NCBI RefSeq assembly: GCF_015832195.1
Contig: NC_052027.1
Location: 15,434,149 to 15,498,148, forward strand
Length of the DNA: 64,000 nucleotides
Direction of reading: 5' to 3'
Source: Motacilla alba alba
Lineage: Eukaryota > Chordata > Aves > Passeriformes > Motacillidae
Shown here: positions 34,001-45,800 of the stretch, one piece after another
Layout: each line of letters begins with the position of its first letter
Position numbering within the stretch: position 1 is the first letter of the stretch
Notes under the pieces: model-generated
Database searches by the model: none
The model's input: only the letters and a program-made list of their open reading frames with translations
Told to the model about the DNA's origin: nothing
Program-made: the position numbers and the translations under genes

Positions 34001-37000
34001 TTCAGGTAACAGCAGACAGCTTTTGGCGAGCCTTTCTGTGCTCGTCCTGTGGAGGCAAGGGGACCACTGCCACATTTCCAATCAGCTTTTGTCCAACTGA
34101 TGAACAATTCCCTGGGACAATCACTTGCATGACTCCACATACTGCTCCTGTTTGATTTAAATGAAGAAATTATTTCTTTTTGTTCATCAATCTTGCCATT
34201 ACACTGGAAGAGCTGCACTGTGCAATACCTGCCAGAGCTGCTCAGCATTGCTGCTTTGCCCTCCCAGCACAGCTACAAGCATGGGCTGATATCTACCCGA
34301 GATGTTTCAGGCCTGCAAGTACCTATGTAATACCTTGTAAAAACCAACTGTATCATCATAGTCCAGATACCCCTGGTGTCACTACTGTGGCAAAAGAAAG
34401 CAAACAGCAACTTCAGCGAGACTAACAAATATTTTTTTCTTTATTCTTCAGCTTCACCTTCTATTTAGACTAACCTCTGTCATATTCCTATTCCCCAATT
34501 CAGAGCAGTCCTCCAATATGTGGAAAGATGACTTTTTACACATGAAACCGATCCAACAAAAGAATTACTGACACATTCAAAATTATGTAGGAAAGTGTGC
34601 AGTGGCACATTGGGAAAATCTAATCTCTAATATGCAAACATAGTGACCTAATTACAAAACCATCTCTAGACTATAAAGGAATATCTGGACTTATCAAATA
34701 TATGCAAATACGTTCACTGCTCTTTTCCTAGCTGTAAAAGTAATCTTGCAAAGAAGCTTCAACCCAAAAAGCTCAGCAGGAAAACTGGGAGTGCTTTAGG
34801 GTAGACTGCTGTAGAAAGACATCCATGTCAGGCCATTTTAAAGCTTCTAACTTTATTTCTGAAGAGTCTTTTTCCACTAAGAAATTTGTGTGGAAATGCC
34901 TGAGAAGCTGCCCAAGCAGTACATGTTTTTGCTTTAAAACACTGACAATTATCTTCAAGTGAATTAAATAATCTTAAACCTCACCCACAGGTCTGTCAGT
35001 ACAATGTTGTACCAGTGCCACACCAGTCTCTAGCTGCTCACATGCCTGTAGCAGAGTACACTGCTATATTATGGAGCATTAAAATCACATGCACTCCACC
35101 AGAAATCATAAAGAAATTTATAAAGAATGCAACACTTAATGGCTGCTGGCATCTTGATGTGCTCTAAACGATTTTTCCTTCCCTGAAACGTAAGCTAAAG
35201 CACAGCCTGCAGAGAACAGCTACTGGGACTGAGAAGCCAGGGAACAGGACAAGAATTTACTTGGCTTTTAGGGTCTCTCCATGGCCATGCCAGGCAGCCT
35301 CTTCATCCAGCTGCAGCTCTCGCAGGACACGGCTGGGTTTGTAGGCGGCGTTGATCAATAAAGTGAGAACCTACAGCGCGGGAGGGGAGAGCAGAAAACA
35401 TGTGTAAGTTATTTGTACAATAAATCTGTTTTCAAGTGCCAGGGCAGAATAGGAAATTACTCCTATTCATCCAAATTATCTAGCATCAAAGCACTCATTC
35501 ACAGCAGGATTACAGACACCTCCTGACAGTGCCAAAAGGAACACTGAGAGCAGCCGACCCTTTGGGCCTTCCCAGCCCTCAGAATTTGTCTGCAGAGTCA
35601 CAAGTGTATCCAGCAATTTCCAAGTCATTGCCCTTGAATTACACATCACTAAATTAATGCCTGGGGCTGAGAACTCCCAAACTTGCATAACCTTGGCTAA
35701 ATCTCAGCGATTATCTCAAAGATTGTATGTCATGTGAAGATGTGCCAAAAAACGCTGCAGGATTTTGCTGCCTGCTAACCTGCTTACAACAAAACCATAG
35801 TGCAGAATGCTAAACTCTCATCTGTTTTGCTTCCAGGAACCATGATAAGGTCTGTATTTTAACAAAATAATAATTTCTAGAGTACTGTAAAGAAACTTGG
35901 AAGTTGTGAATAACCTGAAGTTAGTGGGGGATAGTACAAAATGCGCACTCTAATTGTACTTTTTATGCTCACTGTGTGCTTATTCCAAATCATTCCCAAC
36001 CGGGTGCATAACAACCTTGACATTACAAATTTGGAGTTTTATTGCTACTAATGCAGCCATCCAGAAATCAAAGAAAAGTATTAAATATAATGCAAGCATC
36101 AAACTCTCTCTAGGATTCCTACAGTGAGCAAGACTCACAACTGAAATGAATGCAACTGAGCATACTGGTTGAACTTTCAGCACCACTCAGCACCTGCACA
36201 TCAGCAGGATTTGTGCACACTTTCTGCTTTCAGGCAATGAAGCAGAGTAAACCTTCAAGATTAAATGAAGCCGCCACTGAATTTCATATTTGCTCTTTTG
36301 CAGTTCTTTCAATAAAATACTGAAACAGGCAGAAAGGATAGGGTACTTTTCTGCATGCAAAATTGGACCTTTTTCAATAGTCTGCTTGATTCTTGACAAC
36401 CAGACTCTTGTTTTACAGCGTGTCTGCCAGAAAGTCTTTCTTAAGGTCTTACCCCGTTAAGATACTTGGTAGGGAAGGTAAAAATTCCAGGTATGTTGAG
36501 CCAATTCTTATATATAAAGTGATCATTTAATGACAGCTCAAGTGTGCATATCCAGTTAGTTATGTCTTGGGACATTTCCAGCTCTCAAGTCATATAATAA
36601 CCACCTCATGATCTTTTTTGAAATTTCAGAAAAATAATTATTACATTAAAGTATCTGTAAATTTGCTGTGAAACACCTTCTGGAAAAGAAGCTCTCTACC
36701 ATTGAAGATTGGCCTCCTCCTCCCTCAGTTACATTAAGAAGCCAAACTGTATTTTCACCTGATCTATGCAAATTGTATCCAACTTATAAAGCACAGATAA
36801 CTCATTTCATTTCCCAATTACTGAATGCAGTTTGCCATTTTGACGAAGAAAATCTGTATTTCCTCTGTTTTACCACCAACAGTGCAAACTGTAAAGGAAT
36901 TTTGGGATTATCTCCAGCTAATTTCTGTTAATTAAAATGGAAACATTTATTACAGCTATAAAAAGATACTAACTCTTTTGATTGTGGTAATTACAGGTTA

Positions 37001-39848
37001 TACTGTTTTAACAGAAAATAAAATCCAGCAGTAGAAGGCTGAGTGTTACTTAGATAAATGAGAGGCTTTTACTCTTATCAGCCATTCATAAAATCATTCA
37101 TGATTTATACATTATTATATGCAAAAAGACACTCCTTACTTATCATCAGCTTAAATTTCTGAATTACCCATCTGTAATTAGAGAGATACTCTGGTGTTTG
37201 AGATCCACAGCTTTTTGCAGTGTATCCATCAGCTCACCTCCTTCAGCACCAGCACACAGTTCCCAGGTCCCACGGACTGGGGCAGCTCTGCAATCCTGCC
37301 TTTGTTCAGGTAAGGCCCCGAGAAGCACCGGTGGTTGAAGTAGATCTTTGGGCAGCAGTACTTGCCATTAATTACCACTGAGAAGTGAGAAATGAGAAAA
37401 CAAACATTTAAATCACACGCTGCAGATGCCCCAGGAAAGAATCTCACAGTAGGTAACAGTTTATCTGCTGTAAAAAAAGGAGGGGAAAAAGTCTTGAATG
37501 ACAGGGATTTGAGGTAGTTTCTGTGTCACGTTTGCAATGGCACCATTAGTTATTCCACGTTGTCAAAACATTTTTCATACTTCACACCCGTGCTTGCAAA
37601 TTGTCAAGCTGCAGTAAATAAAGATGGTCATGTATCAGAAAAGAAACATTCCCTCCTGGCTAGTCTGCTGCTTCATGGTATCACACCAGTGAGAACAGCA
37701 AAGACAAAGACAATCCCAACTTTTTGGTAGCAGAAGCAGTTCCTACACAGCAATTACATTTTCCAGTAAATCTTTTCTCCCCCAAACTTCTGCCACCAGA
37801 GAAACTGGCAATTATTCTCCACTGCTTATCCTAAACTGCAGCATCACATTGCTTGGCATTTTTAGATCCTTTTCTTTTGATTAGCAAACAAAAGATTCAG
37901 CAACTGATAAACTGACCTTCAATGAAGTGACATCAAGCTCTCTGAATCTATTTAATGGTTCAGCATTGCTCAAAATTCAAGTATTAATATATATTGCAAT
38001 ACACTTATGTACAGAACCAATATTGTTTTACCCAGCAGTGTTGTAGTTTTTCTTGACTGAGCAACACTACCACTTAAAGACTTTAAATTCAGCAGTTGAA
38101 AACTGGCAGATAAATAAATGAAGTCAAATTTACATTATGACTCTATTAAAAGCCAATTAAAATGATAAACAAGGGCACATCATTTTTATCTTGCTTTCAG
38201 TGAAGCTTCAGATGTGCACTTCACTGTACAGAAAACAGCAGAGGAGGAGGCACTGTGTTGCCAAATGGATGGATCTGTGTGACTTTCACCAGCAGATGTA
38301 CTTATTCATCACATTCCTTCTTGCAACAGTTGAGAAAATTATTAGATTTTGCCATCTGGCACACAAAGCAGTTTGCTGTTTGAATTGGTTTTGTTTATCA
38401 TCGTGATGAAGTTAACAATAAAACCAGAGAGATCTGCTTCCCAAAGCCAGAATCCAACAACTCTGAGCACAGATACAGCACACCTGCTTCTCCCACATGA
38501 TCAAACTGAACAGGTGACAATAGAAGGTCACCTGCACAGTCACAGTGCACATTCAGCTCCACATATCCTCTGCTGGAGGGGCAATGTTCTGGTGTAAGAA
38601 CCTGATTTCCAGGCTTAATGCACATATGAAATGCAGAACACAAGTAACTGCAGGTTTTTGTTTGTTTCATTCATTTTTGAAGTTCAACAAACCATCAAGG
38701 GATGAAAATCTCCAGACCCTTTCCTCCCCTTCCCTCTCCTAACAGGACTGAGCAGGTGAACTCTTACAGGACACTGCCTTTGTTAGCCTGACCTCTGTGA
38801 TCAATACCTGAGTCAGAAGAGTTCAGTTCCTGGTTCTTTAGTCCATCATGAACTGTCCTTGAAGATAAAATTCTGAAATTGAAAGAAGGAGGTTGGGAAA
38901 GCAGATAGTCATGACAGCAACCTCTTTATTACTAAAACGCCATTACATTTTTTTTCCTCAGCTCCAGCCTTATTAACCTGCTTTTTATACCTCCCCTGTT
39001 TCACAATAACATGAAGAAACTGCCAAATTCCATTTGGAAAGGACTTCTGTCCTGCTACAGCCAGCAGCAATCCTTCCTTGCTTGAAGTCCATGGGCTACC
39101 ATGGTGACAGCTCCCTCCCAAAGGAGTTTACATCCATTGACTCCTTCTAACTTCACATTTCACAGCACAAGGCAGTGTACCCTCACCTTATGCATTCTGA
39201 AAAAGCTGGATTTGAAACAAAATACAACCAAAATGACTCCAGTACTCTGGTAAGGATCCCAACTCCAAAACATGGGGGAACAGTCTAGTCTGCTCTGTAT
39301 TTTAGGAGCAATGCAAACACTGGCAGGACCACTGACAGCTCTGGTGTTTGTAAAGCTGTAAGAGTCAATAAAGCCAACTGTGAGCATTCCATTTCTGAGC
39401 AGGCTTACACGACTGAGCTCCATGTGCATGACACAGTTTCTAGACTCATTGTAGATATTAGCAGAACTCTTCTTTCTGCCTGCTTTGAGCCAAATTTCAT
39501 CTGGGAAGGCACAATTACAAAAAACCAAACTCCAGGCTTTCTATCTCCTCTTACTGTAGTGCAAAAGGTCTTTCTGAACATCAGCAGAATCTACCAGCAT
39601 TAACACAAATGGACTGTGGAATCTCTCAAGCCTCAGTACAGCACTTTTGCAAATCTACATCTTCCCTAACACAGCATATTTTCCAGTTGAAAAATAAAGA
39701 GAAAAAACTCAACAAAAAACAACAGCAAATAACCTGTTACTTACTGTTTCTCTGGTTGAACTACTGCAATTTTTTTCTGCTTGTTTACTGAAAGAAAAAC
39801 AAAACGAGCAAAACATGAGAGGCAAACAAATGAAGCATCTAGAACTCT

Positions 39849-39879
<31 letters not shown>

Positions 39880-42800
39880 GTGGACTCATTTCTTTAAATT
39901 ATACAGCAAAAAGGATCTGCTCCCAACGCTGTCAGACAACTGACCCAGCTGCATGAGAGGTACACTGGCCCAAGTAATTTGAAGAGAACCAGAAGGTTTA
40001 CTTCACCTTCCATTAAAAATTCTTTAAATCAAGCATGCACATGGCCCAGTTTTCTACAAAATTTTACCTTCTGTGCCTCTTTATTTGCATCAGAGCCTCT
40101 AAACCACCTGTACTGCCAGCCAAAAAAGGAATGACATACTTTCTTTTTCAGCACCCAAAGGTTATGTTCTTTGGCCCAATGTGTCACTTTACTGGCACAG
40201 TAACTTTGGCACCTTAAACTTTGAAATGGAATGGAATCAGCTGGTTAGAAACACCAATGACTTAAGCCAATTGCTATGAGGAAAACACTGCTGCAACCAA
40301 GTCAGTAATTTAGGTGATGGGTCCACTTGCTAATTCTGGCTTTCACAACCAGGTAGTAAAATAAAGCAAGGTAATGCAACATTATGCCTCTTCAGCAATT
40401 TCAGGCTTTGGCCCCAGCAAACTTCTGGATTTTTTTTTTCAAATTATGTTTTATCTAATTATTAGATAATATTTATCCTAATTATCTAATTAGGATCCCC
40501 CCTTTTCTTCCTCATTTGTCCTTGGCAGTGCAAGCAGATTAATTTCTCTTGCTTTGACTTGCAGAAAATGACAGCTCATTTCAATCTAAAAATTTTCTTA
40601 TCTTACTTAAGGAACACTGAAGAAATTCTTCAGTTTCTCCACTTCCCATGAAACTTTAATAAACATGCCTCACTAACCAGTCTTATTCTACCTACTAGTG
40701 TAGTCAAAAAGGTAGGGTTTACTCTTCAGCACTTTTTCATTAGGGATCATCACCACCTGGCCCTTTGAGAAAAATTAGTCTCCTTTATTCTGACTCCAAA
40801 TGCGCACACAATCCACACTGCTTTGTCGTGGCATTAACTTGACTTTGCACAAGTGCACGTGCAAAATCAGTATCAGGGTCAGATACATGGCAAGAACAGC
40901 TCAGACAGAAAATGCAGAGCATGGGGGGTGTTCATACACAGGTAGAATTTCTTTGTTAGGCCAATGGATTGTCCCCACAGCATGCAGGGGCCTCAAGCCA
41001 ACACTGTGGGGTTTGAAGTTGCAGGGTTTCCAGCTGGCCCCAACAGCCAGGGGCACAGTTGTGCAACACAGAGATTCTCTGTGCAGGATGAAGGTTTCCA
41101 AACTCAGCGGTGCCAGCAGTAATTCTGCAGTCATTTGCTCTGGCAGGTCTCACCAGCTCTACCCCAACACTGCAAACAGAAGAGAACTGGTACCTATTGC
41201 TTTGCGAGGAGGCCTGAGCTGATATCCATTCGTCTCACACCAACCCACTGGAAATATATTCATTGATTCCACACTCACTATACACTCAGGGACGGGTTTC
41301 TTGGAGCCTGTTCAGTTTAGAAGAGAAAAAATTGAAACAAGTCATAAGACCTCTAATTTGGTTAACACTTGCTGCATGTTTGTTAGTGAAGCTGCTTTGA
41401 TTTATGGTGTATCTGGAACACAATAACAATCATTTATTCATCCCCTTTTACTGACCAGATTCTTTCCTGACCTCATTTACTTCCTCATAAAGGCTGGAGA
41501 TGGGAATTTTCCTTCCACAGTTTAGCAGAGATGCACAGTGCATAGCAAGTGCATGCTGATGTACTTCCAATCAAGAAATGGGATTATAATGGAGAACAGC
41601 TGACACAGGCTTACTCTATCTTAATGAAGAAACTTTCCTTCCTAGGTCTGGCCAAGGCTTGCTCAGAATGCAAGTCACTCAGCTGTGAAACTGTCACAAG
41701 GCCCCTGCTTTCCACGAGGCCCTGCTCAGCACTTTGCACGGTGCATGAGCCCAGCACTGACACTGCAATGCACAAATGCCTTTTTTGCCTTAAATAAGCA
41801 GTGCCAGCCAAGGCAAACTGGAAACAGACAATGCAAGTGGGTTTTGACTATGATTTCATTGAGGAAACTGTGCCTTGCTGTCCATATTCTGCACACAGTG
41901 AGTTTGCTCCAAATGCTCCTCAGGTTCGGGGATGGCACTACAAGCAAGCGTAGCGATGGGCAAGCACTCCTCTCCCCCCAAATCAGCTTACCCTCCAGCT
42001 GAAGCCAGAGGTACGAATCTTTTAACTTGGTGACTGTAGCAATGCAAACTTCTTCAGGATCAACTGGGTTCACAGCCTCGAGTTTCATGTTCTCTTTAAA
42101 TCCATGGTCAGAAGTTAACTAGGAAAAAGCCAGAATACTTCAGTATGAATATCCACAAACAGGAGCAACACAAAGCCCTCTGTGCCTGAATAACACAGAA
42201 AGATACCACAGACAGAGGAGCTTTCAGATAATTAGCACACTGTAAACAAGTAAGATATATCAGGAACTACAACAAATTGAAGTTAAAAAAGGCCCTACAG
42301 CCAGACCTAGCAAAGAACCTATTTGTCCTCAAAAAATAAGGATGCTCAGGCTCACCGAAAGGATTGAGTGCATTCTCAGCAATCAGAAATTCTCTGCTGC
42401 TTGCCACCTGAGTGATAAGTCTGACAAATAGTCTGACCAGGTTCTCTATTCTATCATGTTAACTTGGAAATCCACTTTACGTATGCAAATAACATTCCTG
42501 CCTTGTCTGAGTTCTGGCAGGCAGAATAGGAAGCTTTCTTTTCATTTTACATTTTTTTGATAAGTAGGGTCTTACTTTATTCACCAATATAGTTTGCATT
42601 TATATAAAAAAAAATCCCTAAAACATAAGAATAGGTATTTATCCAGCTCTGGAGCTCTTGAATTAAAGATGATAAGTACCAGCCAGACAGAGGACTCTTC
42701 TTCCCAGAGCCACTCTGCAATGTAATTACAGGATCAATACATTATGAATTCTGGAACCAGTCTACAGTGATCAACTCTTCTCAGAAAACGGATAATAAAT

Positions 42801-45800
42801 TCAGTGACCTGTTCTAAGATGCCATAGTTTACAAGACAGAACAAGGGCAACAAGAATTCATAGCCAGCAACACTCGCTTCAAAAACTGGTAATTATTCAT
42901 TCTAATTTCTGCCCCTAAGCACTGCAATAGCCCAAGTATGGAAGGCAGGTGTTAATAGTACCCTTTCCTGCTTGACAAGGTATTGTGCTTTGGGGGTCAG
43001 CAATACTGTCACTGAACCAACAAAAGCCCAAAATCTTGCACGTCCTTCAGGCACTGGTTAATGTAAAATGATTACTGGGTACTAATTTAAGATGACTTTG
43101 TATTGATTAATACAATGGAATTAATTTTTCAAGCTGAAAGGATGGAAGATTGAAAGAGTACCCTTAGTAAATGAAAATAAGGTCTATCAAAAGGCCCTGT
43201 TTCCACAGCTACAGGAGTGCCAGTGATTGATGCTGTTCTATGTCTCTTCCACGGACTCTTACACATCTCAATTTCACAAAACAAACATTTATTTTCAGTC
43301 TGCTTTATCACAACTGAAGCATTTGGTCCACTGCTTCCCTATCTAGGAAGCTGGCATGCAGCTGCTTCAGTGCACTCTCATTTATACTGTCTGATCTCTT
43401 CTGCTTCCTGAGTTATCACAGGTAAGGTGTTAAGGTGCTCAAATGTGTCCAGAGGAGGGCAACAAAGCTGGTGAGAGGCTGGAAGGAATGCCCTGTGAGG
43501 AACAGCTCAGGACTCTGGGTTTGTCCAGTTTGGAGAAAAGGAGGATGAGGAGTGACCTCATTGCTCCCTGCAGCTCCCAGAGAAAGGGATGTGGAGAGGC
43601 AGGTGCTGATCTCCAGGGACAGGATGTGTGGGAATGCTTGCAAGGGCAGGTTCAGACTGGGCACTGGGCAGCACCTCTTTACTGAGAGGGTGGTCAAACA
43701 CTGGAGCAGGCTTCCCTGAGAGGGGCTCAAAGCTCCATCCCTGTCAGTGTTTGGACAACATCCTTAACAACACATTTTAATTTTGCTTAGCCCAGAAGAG
43801 GGTCAGGCATTGGATGGGATAATTGATCACTGCAGGTCCCTCCCAGCTCAAATATTCTACTCTATTTGGAAAGGCAGGTTAAGTAAGAAACAAAAAAGGT
43901 TCCTCTCCCTGGAACCAGGGGTGTCACTGAGGCAGCAGAGGAGATTTTCCTGCAGGAGAACCTTACCAAAGGGAAGCAGCTCTGGGGAGCTGCCTCGGCT
44001 CCGCACTGTTTGAGGTAGTCAGCCCAGTCGAAGTCCTGCCCAGGGTAACCTAGGACAGCCAAGAGCCAAGAGTTAGAGTTTAACAGCAGAGACTCATTTC
44101 AAACCCACCTGATACACAGAGACTGAGATCTGTTTGGGTCACTCAGGTTTGTGTGCTGACTTAGGGCTTCAGGGAGCCATGTGAGGTCAGACCACTCCAA
44201 CCTGAACAATGAATCTGCCAAGCAGACAAGGGCAGCAACTGAAACACAGGAAAGCAGTTTCACCCCTAACAGTTTCAACCATCTTAAATAGTTTCACAGA
44301 GTACAGATGAAATGCAGGAAAAATTTCTGCAACTGCTGTTGTGTCAGCTCTGAAACTATTTTTTTAAAACAGAGCACTCAAAACGTGCACAATATCAACA
44401 CGCTGCTCTCTCAAAGACATGTTAAACACGAAGTCATTAAAGAGAGCAGTAAGATGTGCCAAGAGCCTCATCAAGTCTGATAACAGCTGTAGATCTGCAC
44501 ACGTCTGAAGGGAAGTGTCTTAACAAAGAGTCCATCAGGAGACAGAGAATCCTTCCAAGAAAAATTATATTCTTCTTGGGGGAAATACTTGGCTTCCCTG
44601 TGATCTAAGTAAAAGCAAATAACTGAAGGGAATGGGGCCCAAAAGTGTGCTGCCATGTCACTTTGAGGCTGGCAGTAAATTAGCAAGGACACAAGTGCTG
44701 CACTTATTCCACTCCCCTTAAAGGGACATCTGGGACAATAGTTTTAAGAAATCAAACAACATACTGTAAGAATATAGTATTAACATGACAATCTAAAATT
44801 GTACAGAACCAAAGTCTCCCCCTGAGCCTCCTTTTCTCCAGGTACCCCCTGCTCCCTCAGCTGCTCCTGACAGGACTTGGGCTCCAGCCCCTTTCCCAGC
44901 TCCATTCCCTTCCCTGGACATGCTCCAGTCCCTCAATGTCTGTCTTGTAGTGAGAGGCCCAAAACTGAAGCCAGGGTTTGAGGAGTGACCTCACCAGTCC
45001 AACCTAACTTATTCTGTGACTCTTCTCCTCAGAAAGGGCTGAACCACAGAAGGACTTTATTATTCATTTTCTCAGTTTTACCAGTGCCAGTAGAGCTCCT
45101 GAGACCTCACACGATTCACAATGACCACCGTGTCCAGGGAAATGTGAACAGAAACTTAAAATCTTTGTCAGCTCCAGTCACATGCCTATAAAGTGAGACT
45201 TCACTTTTCACATGCAAAATTCTAGGAAATGCTGGTCAGGCAGAGCCACTTTTCACACCTTATCCAAGCAAAGGCAGCAGACAAACATGCTATGGTCTCT
45301 GCTCCCCTGTCGTAAGGGGCAGCTAAAACAAAACACTCTCAATTGTGGGGTGGCAAGTAAGAGAGCAGAGGATCAGGCTTTACAGTACCAGTGACATTTC
45401 TAGTTTGAGAAAATCAATAAATATTTCAGCAGTGCAGGAACACTACCCTATTCCCTTAGGTCCTGAAGCAATGTTTCAACAATCTGCAACAGTGCCTGAT
45501 AGGCCGTTGGTCAAAAAAGTAGTTCATTAATTTCTGAGTGATAAGATAGCCTAAAAATATTACGAAATGTTGGATAACAATGTTCCATTCTGACCAGAAG
45601 CAAAAATCCAATGCAAAGACTACAGGCTTCTGATAGCATGTTAATTAAGTCTGAAATCAACATTTCTTTCAGGCCTGGAACACTCACTCCATCCATTCCA
45701 GTGTTCAGGTTGTTTTGCATGACATCCTCAGCCTCTCTCATCCTCCCAAATCCACACTCATGCCTGGGAAACCTCAGTTCCCCAAACTCAAACCTCCTGA

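Larger units (their letters stand above)
39788..41193 (-). other. SFMBT1: SFMBT1 intron 11
   Basis: Holds the CATA/TA microsatellite and the paired palindromes at 40451-40496. Otherwise no recognised feature. Confidence 0.6.

Noticed and set aside
41279..41307. Short form of SFMBT1 exon 11 ending at the internal GTGAGT
   Set aside because: It would not join in phase with exon 12 or exon 14 and would lose the conserved MBT4 end, whereas the longer exon fits both.
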